64,000 nucleotides of DNA. It comes from Entrophospora sp. SA101 (lineage: Eukaryota; Glomeromycota; Glomeromycetes; Entrophosporales; Entrophosporaceae). A program made the position numbers and the translations under genes. Below the pieces are notes generated by a model. That model was not told the origin of the DNA. It saw only the letters and a program-made list of their open reading frames with translations, and searched no databases. This document shows positions 32,616 through 45,258 of this stretch, one piece after another; position 1 is the first letter of the stretch; each line of letters starts with the position of its first letter. The stretch is from contig CAUDNR010002557.1 in NCBI GenBank assembly GCA_958430865.1, positions 885 to 64,884 of the forward strand, written 5' to 3'.

Positions 32616-34581
32616 TTTTATATGTTTGTGTTGTATATCAAGAGTGTATATAAAGTTTGAAGGATAGGATTGAAAAAATATATTTTACAAATTTTTTTAT
32701 AATTTATTATTGTTTATTATTATATTCCTGACCAGAGGAACTCTATGTAAATTTTTTTTAAAGAAAACAGAAAAAAATTGTGTAAAATATATTTTTCAAT
32801 ATATTTGTTTTATAAAGGTTGTCGAGAGGAAAGGGGAAAATTGTTTTTTTTTTGGGATTTTAATTTTTGAAGGTGGAACAAACTATTTATATAAATTTTT
32901 TTATGGTTGAAAAACAAGAAAGTTGAAAAAAAACGAGAAATTGAGAACAAAGAACAATAATAACTATTATGTGCATCTAGAAATACATACAATGTACGAG
33001 TATTATTAACATCAATATGATGTCTTAAATCTTTTTCCGAGTTTTAGGTTTTGAAACGAAAAACAAAAAAATAAACCTAAGCTATATAAAAAACAGTTCT
33101 TTCTATTTTATTACTACATCACTGTAGTTTTTTTTAGCTCTCGGCAAAACCTTTATCAAAACGAAAAATATATTAATTTAACAATAAATTAAAAATGTAC
33201 ATACATGCATATCAAACTTAAAAGGTTCCCCTGCCTAGCATTTTATATCAATGAAAAATTGAATCTTTAATATGAACTATACCATTTTAGAATAACATTA
33301 AATTTAAATTATTACCAAAATTAGCATAATTTTAGTAAATCTTCGAAAAAAAATTCCTGTATATATATTAATATTAATATTAATTCGTGACACTTGTTGC
33401 AAATAAAAAAATTCCTTGTAAAATTAATATTAATTCGTGATACTTCAATTTTAGAATTGGCGCAAATACTAACTGTAAAGCAACTCACTACCTTTTAAAA
33501 ATTGCAATTGTACTTGTAATACATGACATGAATCTCAATGTATCAATATACCAATTTTCAAAGAGGCTTTCTTATAATGCATTTTACTTTTATATAGTGA
33601 GTGATCATTAACTATTATTGGCTTACCAAAATGGTATCTGCCCTTCAGGGGCAACAAACAAGCCAAGAAACAATTCATCGCATCCAGATTTTTATTTAAA
33701 CTTTATATCAAAGGTTTTATTATTTTCAAAATTTGCCGTCTGTTATATAATATATTGTAAATAAATTTCTTAAAAATACTTTCGCGTGATATTTTCCCTA
33801 AATTTTATTGGCCAAAACATTTGATCTGCTTGTATCACAATGATTTTCTTAATTTTATTGGTCAAGATTGTACACGTGTTAATTAATAGATTTTGAGCCT
33901 TGCCTGGATTCCTAAAAATCACTATATAAATTTTAATTGGTGAATGTTAATTAATGACCTGTGTGGGTGCATTTCCAAAGAATTTACTTGGTTCTCACTA
34001 GAATAGTGAGGATTCATATAAATGATCGACATCTACTTAATATAATTTATATTAACTCATTCATATAAGGAGTACCCATATACCAAGTATAAAAGTGGCA
34101 TTGTTAAATCTGCTGAGCCAAATTTTAACATTTGTTTATTCGTTGATTGGTCGTATTAATAATCATGTGACAAATGATCATCGAATTTCGTACAACACCA
34201 TAATTTTATTGAATTATTGCGTTACAATTAATCGGCAGTTATTTTACGTATATATCACGCACGGTTAAGAAGATTGGAATCTTAAAAAGAATTCTCATAA
34301 AAAATCGAAATGTGACACAACATTTTATTAATATTAGTAAGCGCACGACCACAATTTAGTAACATGGTACTTCTCTATTATGTGTATATTCCATCCAAGT
34401 CGCTTCATTCATGACAAAAAGATTATTCATATATAAAAATTGAAGATTGCATAACTTTATAGTATAAAATATGATCAAATCGGTATTTAACGCTGGATAT
34501 CAGCTTTAGAAAGAGAGTTGTTCCCGTGATGCTGAGTTCACAAGCGAATTCTAAAGACCCAAAGTGCTTGGTGTTCAAAGA
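32616..34581. other. non-coding stretch
   Basis: AT-rich. A short direct repeat (attaatattaattcgtga, near 33379 and 33424) is visible. No gene supported. Confidence 0.4.
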
Positions 34582-34582
34582 T

Positions 34583-34843
34583 TATATGGGACGTCATCTG
34601 AGAAAATCTGTCAAAAATTTTTTTTTGTATTTTTGATACAATGATGCGGTTATATGTAATTTGAGGCAAGGAATCTTTTCAGCTTAGAAATATAGCCGTA
34701 TTTACTTGATAAATTTTTGAAATATCATCGATTTTTAAAAAATTACAAATATCGAAATTACTAATAAAAAGGTTTGAAACCCCCTTTTTCTCAAAATGTC
34801 AAAAAAAATTTTTTGACTGATTTTCTCAGATGAGGTCCCATAT
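34583..34843. mobile_element. MITE with about 42-bp inverted ends
   Basis: tatatgggacgtcatctgag plus aaaatctgtcaaaaa at the left pairs with ttttttgactgattttctca plus gatgaggtcccatata at the right, with a handful of mismatches. No coding content. Confidence 0.75.
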
Positions 34844-36197
34844 ACTTGTCAAGAAAATAGTGATCTCATGTTCAAGCTAAATTACATTGCTATTTGTTAA
34901 ATATTTCGGTTCTATAGTCCAAGAACATTCATAATACAAAGTCAATGCGCTTGCTATTGTGCAAGTTAAAGCTTTTAACCTCTTGTTACTATTATATTCA
35001 TGAACAAATGAAAGAAAATGACAACACTACTTGTAAGAAAATTATGCATTATATCACAATATGGCCTATTCGAGAAAAGAAATTTTGTGGTTCAAGTTAA
35101 GCTTCAGAACTTCCAACTCTCGCTCATTAAACGGATTGATATGAAGATTGAAATTTTTAGTTTCTAATTATTGATTCATATCTATATTTAGTGGCATCAC
35201 GGCAAAGGATTTATTTATGCTAATAGTGCGATTTTTTCCAATGGAATATTTAATATTTGTAAACAATTTAATTAAAACACAAACAAACATTGCATCAATT
35301 TTTTGACTATTTCAGGCCATTCAATCGACGCGCTAACCAAATCCGAAAAATCTATATACTGCAAAATAATTTCTAAAATTAGACTTGTATAATGTTAAGG
35401 CGCAGTCGAATTTTCAGACTAGGTATATAATAGAGGAAATGTTCATTTTGTTACATCACAATAAAATTTTAGCCATGATCATCTTAAATATTAATTTTCA
35501 CGTGACTTACTAACAATGTACTTGTTAAAGAACAAGAAAAAACGAGGATATTAAATAACATTGACAACTTAAGCAACTCCATAAACACAAATTATTGAAT
35601 TGACTATTTTTGAATTGACTATTGAATTTGATAACTGAACCAGCTATTGAGTTGACTAATGAATAAGCCCTAAACCGACTGGAATTTCATAACTAATTAA
35701 TTATTAATTAATCAAAATATTTTTACCAATTAAATGTGATTAATGTGTTAGACAACTGATAAATCAATTTGATTTTATAAAATAAACAAACAAATGAATT
35801 AATTGGATGAAAACAAATAAATATAATTTTTTTTTTTAGAAAAGTGCTGGATACGTTTATTTAAACATTAATTAGCGCACTAGTAAACAAATAAATCCTT
35901 TGTGAGAGTTTCTGGTGATTGAAAGAAGTTACACGCGTTCAAAATATACAACAAATATAAACTAAACCTTCAAAATATGCATCATTATATATTTATATAA
36001 AAAGAAATGTACCATGTATATTATGATATGTTTATAATATTGGTTAGATTTGTTATTTGTTGGAAAAAAATATAAATTGAAAACATTTCCATTTTTTTCA
36101 TTCTCAAAAACTTTTTTTTTCTTTTTATAAAAAATTTTTTTTTTATAGAATAAAAAATACTCTTTAACCTTCATTTTTATCAAAAAAACTAATTAAT
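34844..36197. promoter_or_regulatory. intergenic region upstream of the RA-PH gene
   Basis: AT-rich with several gaattgacta-type short repeats (35593-35660) and long T/A tracts just before the start codon (36090-36150). Promoter elements cannot be pinned down. Confidence 0.35.
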
Positions 36198-37136
36198 ATG
36201 AATAGACAATTCAATAAAATTTTTGGTAAATCATCAAATAATAACAATAGCAATAGCAATAATAATAATAATAGTAGTAGTGGTGGTAATAATAACAATG
36301 AAGATTCATCGTCTTCTATAATGGTAAGTCATATTAAATCCTTCTTTCCTTTATATCACCTAAAACCATTTAATTAACATACATACATACATACATATAT
36401 GTATATATAAAAGGATCATCAAAATATGCAATCTAATTCGCATCATCGTCAACAGCTAAAAAATAAACAACCTCACATTTCAAAACAACCTCATCACCAT
36501 CAACAACCAACACCTCTCATTCCTGACTTCGTATCTCAAGACGGTAGCAACGACAACAATAATGATAGAAATCCAAATTTATTATTGAGAAAAAGTAAAT
36601 CAATAAAAGTAAATAGGGATAATCGTGGCGGAAATAGATCAAGGACAAATAATCTTATTAATAATTCTCATCATCGTAAATCAAAATCTTTAACCGGCCT
36701 ACTTGAATCATTAAATGATTATAATACCAAGGATAATAATCGTAATAACAATTACAATAGCAAATTGTCATCTTCACCGCCTTCCAAAAATCCGGAGGCT
36801 CTTTTCATACGTGGTTTAGCTCTAGAAGCTGCTATGAATAATGCAAATAATAATAATTCTCGTCTAAAAAATCCTAATAAATTATCTATAAATAATAATA
36901 ATAATTCAGATGTGTTGTCATTTGCAACTGCGTCAAATCTTTTGTTATCAAATTCCAACGACAATAACAATTTTGGTAATAAAAAAAATTTGAAATTCAA
37001 TAATAAGTCACGATCCTCTCCTCCTCATTCTGCCTTATCATCATCACCAACTTCTCCAACATTTAAACCAGCTTCAAGATTATTATCAAGATCTGTCATA
37101 AAACCAATAAATAGAAATAGCGATAGCGATAGCGAT

Positions 37137-37167
<31 letters not shown>

Positions 37168-40100
37168 ATAACGACGATAACGACGATGACGACGACGACG
37201 ACGATGATGAAATAACTGATTCAAGTGATGAAGATAATATGAATAAAAATAACCAATTAAATAATAATAATAATAATGTTAAAAATATTAATACTAAAAC
37301 TATTAAATATGACGAAGCTTCTTCTTCAGATGGTGATTCGAGCCCATTAGCCACAATAAAATCTAATTTATTGAGTAATCAAAATTCATCAAACGATTCC
37401 TCTGATTCATCATCTACTGACAATTATGATTCTTCAGATGAAGAACAAAAACATGATAATCTCCTTAATAATAATAATAGCAATAACGAAGTAGAAGAAG
37501 AAGATGATGATAGCGATATAGAAAGTCCGTTTGTGGCTACAAGAACTTTAATGAGAAATCCCAAATCTCCAACTGTAAAAATTCAAAATGATTATTTGTC
37601 ACGTGAAAATAGAAATGGTTACGATAAAGTAGTACCAACTAATACTACCAGAGATTTTAAAAAAATAAATAATAATAATAATAAAAGTAAAAATAATAAT
37701 AATAATAAAAACAACATTAATAGAGACTATAGAAATAATAATAGTAATAGTAAACGCAATGACCAACAAATAGATAGTGCATTTAATGAAAGAAGAAGAA
37801 GAAGAAGAAGCAATGACGAGAAAGAGTTGACTAAAAAAACCGGTGGAAATAGAGATAATGGTGGCCGAGATTGTTTCTCCGATGATAATAACAATGGAAG
37901 GTTATACCCTGATCTTAATATTGATTCGATTAGAAGAAGAAAAAAAAGAGGAGAAGATCGTATGCTTAGTAATAATAGTAGTAATAGTAACAGTACTAAT
38001 GAAGATTTAAGGTTACGAGAATGTTTTTCAGATGATAATGGGAGAACTTCATCTAGATATAGAGATAATCGTTTAAAGTTGAATAAATTAAGCCATTTGG
38101 AAGGTGATAATCGGAGAATTAAAGAAAAAAACATTGAACAACAACAACATGACAACCATCGAAGAAAGCCAATCAAGTCTCGTAGCAATGAAAAGGATCA
38201 AGGACATGATAAAATTACCTTAACGAAAGATAAAGAACATCATCAATCACAAAGACCGCAAACTACAAAAATTCGTGACAAACCTAACGAAGAAGCATCA
38301 AGCATCATCGTCAATAATAATAATAGTAATAATAATGTTGATAATGAAGAACGCGGGCGTAAGTTATTAACAAATAAAGAGAATGAAGAAAAAAGTCATG
38401 ATAAATCAAAAATTGGAGATGAACATACAAGAAAAAAATCTAAAGAACGATCTAAATCTAGAAATAGAGAGAAAAAATCTCTTATTGATAATATATTTAC
38501 GCGTCGCGAAAAGGTAAGGACATAATAATAATCAACATTATAATAATAATTTGTTTTTTCGACAAAATCTCTTTAATTAATCAATTAAAAATTATTATTC
38601 AGACAAAACTTATTGAATCATCATCTACTGTAAAAGAATCTTCAAAAACTGGTGATATTAAGGTTCGTATTTATTTTATCAAAAATTATTTATATATATA
38701 TTTATATTTATGTGTTTTTATGTTTGTACGTATATAGTATACTGTTCAGATATATGTTGAAGAAGTGAGCCAATTCAAGGATATGCAGTTAACAAATGAG
38801 ACTACTGCATTGGGCGTTCTTACTAAATTTCGAAGTGAAAATACAATCACAAACGCAGATGCATGGACATTATTTGAAATCAATAACGAATATGGACTAG
38901 GTGAGAAACAATTATTATTACGTCAGAAAGAGATATTAATAGTGTAAGAGAAATTTTCTAATGACAATGATGACAACTTTTTTTATTTTTAGAACGTCCA
39001 TTCAGAGATTGGGAATGTGTTGCAAGAGTAATCCAGTATTGGGAAGTCGAGAAATCCAATGCATTAGTTATAAAGAAATATGCCCATAGAAATACATTGT
39101 CATTAAAGGTTGGTTGGTTTTGTTAATGATGATTTTTTAATATTTTTTAATTCTAATATTTATTTATGATATATGTGTTATTTATCATTATGCTATGAAT
39201 TATACAGGGATTTACTGAATCAAGCTCTCCAACGAAACAGGGTTGGTTAAATTTAGAAGGTAAAAAAGGTAAATGGCAAAAAAGGTATTTCAATATTAGA
39301 GATGGTTCTATATATCACAGTAAAGATTTAAAGGTATTTATTGGATTCATTGATTTACTGATCGATTAATATCTGTTTTAAAATTATTTAATCTAATATT
39401 TATATGTTGTCGTTTAGGGAACAAATGAAACATTCCTTTGTGCATTGACAAGTTTTGATGTGTACACAACATTACCAAAGTTTAATACAAAAGCTCCTAC
39501 AAAATTCATATTTGTCATAAAGTCTCAGGATAAAATTACAATGTTTGAAAACCCTGAAGATGATTATATGCATGTATTATGTGCAAATAATTTGGAAGAA
39601 ATGCAAGAATGGATTTTACGTATAAGAACTTCAAGGGTAAATATAAATTTATGAATGCGTGATTGTGTAATATACTATATACATTGTCGTATATTTATTT
39701 ACGTTATTTTTTTAGAATTATCTTATGCGTGAAGAAAGTCCTGCAACGTTTTCTGGAATAAATGAAAAAAAGATTAAACCAACGATTAATCTTGGTTTGC
39801 CTATAAGCAAGGCATTACCAGATACTATTTCCGAGGTTATTATTTTGTATTCATTTATTTATTTAATGATTTTTTTTATTAGTGTACTAATGATCAATGG
39901 ATTAATTAACAGACTACATCATTATTGAGTGAAATAACATTTGAACTGGCTTCTTTTTCTCTTGACACTGCCAACACTTCACAAATACCACCATTGACTT
40001 CACCACAAGACACGAATTTATCTTTTAGTTCAATTTCAAATTCTATCAACGCTAATAATAATAACAACAATAATAATTTGGGTAAGTTCAGTTCGGAAAA

Positions 40101-40725
40101 TCATTTTACAACTTCTCCAGTTGAAGACTACAACAAAATATTGTCACCATTATCTCCATCATTATTATCATTATCATCTCCATCTGGCATAGGAGCGAAT
40201 GATGGAATTAAGAAAAAAAAGTCATTTACTATATTAAAAAGTCTAACGTCGTCGGCAACAACAACAACATCACCATCGACTACCGCCTCCACAACAACTG
40301 CTGCTACTGCATCAGCGGTAACAGATGATATGTCAAGACCATTTGCTAGTGGATCATTGTTAGATTATAACGAAAAAAACCCACCATTGAAACAAACAGA
40401 ACCTGAAAATAAGTCGTTCTTCAAAGGATCTTTATTGGCCACAAGTGATTCATTGTTTGAACAGGCCAAAGAAAGAGAAAAGGTCCGGCGTGTAGTCGGA
40501 GGAAGTGGTTATGTAAAAGATGCAATTTCTGGTACCACTTTGGTTAATATTGGTGATTCTTTACATTTCCAAAAAGGCTCTTTATTGAGTGGTAGAAAAC
40601 ATGATAATCCTGAGAATACTGTCTCATCACCATCAACAACAAATTTACAAGGAGGGCACCATTATATTCAACTTGAAGAAAATGTACGATTCAACAAAGG
40701 TTCTTTACTTGCAAAAGGAAAATAA
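36198..40725 (+). CDS. Ras-association plus PH-domain adaptor (MRL/Grb7-like architecture)
   Basis: Nine exons close into 1280 residues: 36198-36323, 36414-38513, 38603-38662, 38738-38900, 38993-39108, 39208-39333, 39418-39636, 39716-39835 and 39913-40725. The first ~740 residues are disordered, with Asn/Ser/His runs, an Asp tract at 37126-37210 and Arg/Lys-rich stretches. Exons 4-5 form a Ras-association-like fold (YTVQIYVEEVSQFKDMQLTN; TKFRSENTITNADAWTLFEI; FRDWECVARVIQYWE). Exons 6-7 form a PH domain (KQGWLNLEGKKGKWQKRYFN; IYHSKDLK; FIFVIKSQDKITMFENPEDD; final Trp helix EEMQEWILRIR). RA followed by PH is the arrangement of MRL and Grb7 adaptors, suggesting a membrane-recruited small-GTPase effector in polarity (inference). 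The last exon carries four GSLL motifs. Confidence 0.85.
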
Positions 40726-41420
40726 TTAATGTTTGAATCTATTATTTATTTATTCATTTTTAATATTCCTGGTGAATATTCATATCCATATTCATATTCA
40801 TATTCATATCATATGAATGTATGTAAAATATAATATCTGTGTGTGTGGTTTACATCTATATATATATTAATGTATAGTATTTTATATAAATAAAATTATT
40901 AGAATTTTAGAATTTTAATTTGTGCCAGAATTGGTATAAAAAATTCCCAACTTGTGTAAGTGATCGAACTCGAACTCCATTATTAAAGTAAATGAAATTG
41001 CTCCACTAGTGAATACCTTTTCATATCGAAAATTCTTCTCTGCATAAATCCATGGCTATTCAAAAAATGGGATTACTTTTTCGCTTAAATATCGCTTCAA
41101 AAGACTTGATAATGAGAATATGTAAAATACTCTAAATTTTCATACAGTCGCGGGTATTGGTTAATAAGTTTTAGTGTAACTCTTCCGCGAATATCCTTGG
41201 TGCAAGATTATCAGCACTGAGGAATACACTAGTAAGACGCGTGGATGTTGTGAACACATCAAAACAAATTCTTAGTTTCCCAAAGACTTTTTTAGATGTG
41301 CATTTTGAAAGTCGACCGTTAATAGAAAGCCCATACTTAGTTCGGTAATACGCAAAGGTAGAATAATATAAGGAAGAGTTAAGATAAATTTTTGCTTTTA
41401 CGTATTACCAAGTGGGAGTA
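40726..41420. other. 3' region with microsatellite and tRNA-like patch
   Basis: An atattc/atatcc microsatellite lies at 40770-40815. On the minus strand near 40950-41010, gtggagca, then ggagttcgagttcgatcact, resembles decayed tRNA A/B box order as in tRNA-derived SINEs. No proper cloverleaf can be drawn. Confidence 0.3.
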
Positions 41421-41424
41421 CTAT

Positions 41425-41590
41425 TTCGGCACTACGTGCCTCAAATCTAGGTTATCGAATGCAACGCACAAAGCAAAAGACGAATCACCATTTCGGTACT
41501 ACGTACCTCAACCCAGGCATTCGAATGCAACATTACAAAGCAAAAGACGGATTACCATTTTAGCACTACGTTCTCCAAACCTCGAATTCG
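41425..41590. repeat. 67-bp tandem repeat, about 2.5 units
   Basis: actacg landmarks at 41431, 41498 and 41565 are spaced exactly 67 bp apart. Units share cgaatgcaac, acaaagcaaaagacg and caccatttcgg. GC-richer than the surroundings. Confidence 0.75.
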
Positions 41591-41804
41591 AATAAATCGT
41601 GAAAAGCGATTTTAGTTTACAGATGGGGGAGCATATCTATTTATACCTTTTTTGTTGTGATTTATTAGACTACTCGATCAATGCATCGTTTGACCACGAA
41701 ATAGTCTATTTTATGAAACATTACACATTGCACATTAGCAAGCTAAGATGTTTTGCATCCGGTCCGGGTATAGTCCTCACAATCGGCACATTGTACCTCA
41801 GCTG

Positions 41805-42040
41805 TCCTCGAGTGACGACGTAAACATGAAACAATCGTCATTGGATGCCCAAACGATACGTCATGCTTCAGCCTGGCCCTCAAGTGACGAGACAAACGCA
41901 AACCGCACGTCACGCTATATTGCATTCTCAAAAGACGACGTAAACACAAATCAGTTGTCATTCGCCACCCAACGACACGTTGTGCCTCAACCTAGTTCTA
42001 AAGTGACAAGGAAAACGCATTTCGATCATTCTAGATGAAT
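41805..42040. repeat. degenerate tandem repeat, 50-72 bp units
   Basis: gtgacgacg-like landmarks at about 41812, 41884, 41934 and 42003. Units share cgtaaacac, gtcatt and caacctagttc. The open frame at 41748-42038 simply reads through these repeats and is not called as a gene. Confidence 0.6.
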
Positions 42041-42437
42041 AATAGGTTATAGTGTCCCATTTCTGACGACGCAAGCATAAAATTGTCGTCACTTTAATGA
42101 TGACACAGACATATTCCCGTTGTACTTGCCTAGTCTAGTTAAGTAGTTACATAATCTAATAGATTAATGTAACAATCATTAATAGAGTCAATTAATTTAG
42201 TGTTAGGGTCAATCTGTGAGTCAAATTATTATATACATCAAAAAAGTTGGTCAGACTTAATAGGGTCAAATCTATTAGTAGTCAACGGTTCATGATTAAG
42301 GAATGGCCACAAAAATTGTGTAAAATAAAAATGTTGTTAATGATTTTAGATGTGTGATTATTTCTAAACAGGTTTATTTATTTATATTATTTGATTTATG
42401 GATGGTTGTGGATGAAATTTTTATTAATTTGCAATTA

Positions 42438-42628
42438 CAGTCTACTCTCTCTATAACGACCACTAAGTAAAATTTCTCTATAACTAACTTTCCTCTTGTC
42501 CCCGTTTCAATTTTTTATAATTAATTTCTCTCTCTATAACGACCATCTTAACAAACTCTCTCTATAACGACCAAAAGCAGAGAAATTACATATAGGGACA
42601 GAGGGTTCGTTATAGAGAGAGTGAACTG
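42438..42628. mobile_element. pogo-like MITE, 191 bp
   Basis: Begins CAGTCTACTCTCTCTATAAC and ends with the inverted gttatagagagagtgaactg, with TA on both sides as target duplication. Internal repeats of ctctctataacgacca follow. This CAG-ACTCTCTCTATAACG end is typical of fungal pogo/Tigger-type elements. No transposase inside. Confidence 0.8.
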
Positions 42629-44236
42629 TACCTTTTGGTTTTTTAAGGAAATTAATATCAACAATTATGTATAAATAACGAATTATTGGAGAAACTGCAA
42701 CAAAAAGCTAATATTTTTGTTGAATCTTTCCTTGTGATTAATTAAGTCAAATCCCATGAAATATTTTTTAATATATTCGTGTTATTAAAATCATTTTACC
42801 TAATTAACTTCCTGCAAAATAATGTTCATCTTGATGAACATTATTATCACCATATTATTAACAGTTGCTGTATTTATTCCTCATCACAGTATATATATAA
42901 AAAAACAATTAAAAATTTATAGATTCTAGATTGAACCATTTTTTATATTCATTTTTCCTTCTATCTTTGCAACTTCTGAGCTATGGAAGATTTTCTTTTT
43001 ATCTCAGCAATTAATTTGAACATTTTGTCAGGGTAAATTTACCTAGAGACATATCTAGTGTCAATAATATCATTGTAAAAATTAAACCATTTACAGTGCC
43101 TTCACATCCTACTATTCCTATTCTTTTTGATGCCTTTCTACCAGTTTTCCTTTATTACATTATATCTTTCCTAATTGAATGTTATATTTTTTGTAAATCA
43201 ATTCTAAGTCAACTTTTAAATTAGGATAATATTTTTGATATCAGTCAATCACTGATCTTTGAAGTCTGTTGTTCTGGTTGTATTACATTTGATAAGTCTG
43301 CATATGCTAATTAATTTTCTTGTAATGATTATAAAAATATGGTGAATCTATCTATTGCCATACCCCACCATGTTTTTAGATATATACAGTCATCCATTTA
43401 TTGATTTATTTCATTATAATTACTTGATTTTCCACTTTAGACAATCTGTTCATGAATCAGAGAAATGTCAATCAATATAAAAATGTGGGGGGATTTCATA
43501 TTAATTGCTAGCACTAGCTCAATGTAAATTATTTTTCTTAATGAATACAATAGTACTCGCCTCCAAGAGTTAAGCCTTTTATTTATCAATACAAGTAGTA
43601 TTTCCATTCATTAATCCCCCATTTTGAATAATCAAATATCCAAAAAGAATATTAATATTCAAAATACATCAGATGACTTTTGGTATTGCAAGATCACAAT
43701 CCAGGTTTAAGGTTATTAATCCTTTTTGATACGTTTTTTCATGTATAGATTCCTCAATCACTAGCTTTCTTATAGTGTAATCTAAAATTTATATAATCTA
43801 CATCAATTGCAAGGATATCTCCAAGCCAATTGAGAGTTTATTTAATTAAATGAAATAGAGAGATATTCTTAGGGTAACCTGTAACTAATACTGTCAGAGG
43901 TTTGGAATAGTATCTTGGGAAGGGAATTGATCAATTGTTTTTAGTATAATTATTGGACATGTGTAAGGCACAACATTGCAGCATTATTTCAAATATTATT
44001 TGGATTGCAAGGGTTTAACCAATTAATAAAATAATTAAATTAAAACACTATTTATGTAATATTTTATAAAAATTTGTATTGTCATTTATAAAACCTTAGT
44101 TGCTAATTTTTGAATGTGGTAGTGTTAAGTGTAACGAATACCTATTTATTTGATGGTGGTGATGGTAAATCTGTGGTGAGTGATATATTCTGTGTTTTTA
44201 TTAACAAAATCATTCGTTATCACATACAGTGCAGTG
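42629..44236. other. 1.6-kb non-coding stretch
   Basis: AT-rich. No supported gene or repeat; no clear splice-linked coding fragments. Confidence 0.4.
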
Positions 44237-44449
44237 TAGTGTTGTGCCATTTATGCTTCCAATAAAATTTCATTGGAGCATTCTAATAAATTCCAATTGG
44301 AATTGGAACATTCCAAAAGTGGTTCCAATGAAGTTAACCAATGAAATTTCAATTACAGTGACACACAAGAATTTTATTGGTCAATATCAATTGTAGATCT
44401 GCATTGGAACATTCCAATAGCGTTACAATTTTCCAATTGCACAACACTG
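44237..44449. mobile_element. hAT-type MITE with perfect 8-bp target duplication
   Basis: The ends tagtgttgtgcca and tgcacaacactg are inverted copies, close to the CAGTGTTGTGC ends of hAT elements. The 8 bp before (44229-44236) and after (44450-44457) are both gtgcagtg. The interior is filled with short ccaatggaa/ttccaattgg palindromes. Confidence 0.85.
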
Positions 44450-45099
44450 GTGCAGTGTGTCACAAAAAAATGGCAAGGTAAAAATCAACAAATACATATT
44501 TTCTAGAACTTTATCAATTAAAAATAAAAAAAATTTGATTATTTTTGAAAAAAATTTTTAATGTGATCATTGCTCTAAAGCTATAAAATAATATGCTTCA
44601 AAATTTTACACATAATGATCCAAGATCTTTTAATTCTCTGGCATAATTTTTATGAGATGATTTTGGATACTTTTTATTAAAAGCAATATTGCCATTTTTT
44701 TTGTGACACTGTATTATTGTTTGATAATTTTTTTTATAAATATAATGATTCTATAAAATTTGTCAAGTTTTTTGTTGAAGAAGCTTCTGTTTTGCCTAGT
44801 TCATTAAACTCATACAAAGGAATATCAACCTTTAAACATTTCTTATAGTTAAGAAGTGTTTGTTTTGATGATCCAATATTTGTATCTCTGTTATAGTAGA
44901 TCATTTAATATGTGTAAGTTATAATAATTCCTTTTTTTAAAAAAAAAAATATGCTTATATGCATCTTTCAAAACCTAGCTAGTCTTACCATGCTCAACAT
45001 GTTTTTGGTGTTCAGATCTAGTTTTCCAAGGCCCATAGCTTATCTCAAAAAAAAAATTCATAATGAAATTAGCTTCTAGAATTTTCTTCAGGTTGACTG
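44450..45099. other. non-coding gap
   Basis: AT-rich with nothing supported. Confidence 0.4.
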
Positions 45100-45107
45100 C
45101 CATCCTT

Positions 45108-45250
45108 CAGGGTTGGCCATGATACTGGTCCATTAATGGTCCATTAGATCCATTAATGTAACCTTTTAACTATATTTAGTATTTCATTAATGGCAATGGA
45201 CCAGACCAAAACTTGTTGGTTTCAATGGACCCAGTCTATTTCCAACCTTG
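45108..45250. mobile_element. hAT-type MITE, 143 bp, near-perfect target duplication
   Basis: Starts cagggttggccatgatactg and ends with the inverted tttccaaccttg. The CAGGGTTGGC end is typical of hAT elements. Flanks are ccatcctt (45100-45107) and ccatccct (45251-45258), an 8-bp duplication with one mismatch. Confidence 0.8.
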
Positions 45251-45258
45251 CCATCCCT

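Noticed and set aside
40950..41010. Possible tRNA gene on the minus strand
   Set aside because: A and B box-like motifs are present but no acceptor stem or complete cloverleaf; kept only as a possible SINE remnant.
41748..42038. 96-residue frame with internal repeats
   Set aside because: It reads through a degenerate tandem DNA repeat whose unit length is not a multiple of three throughout.
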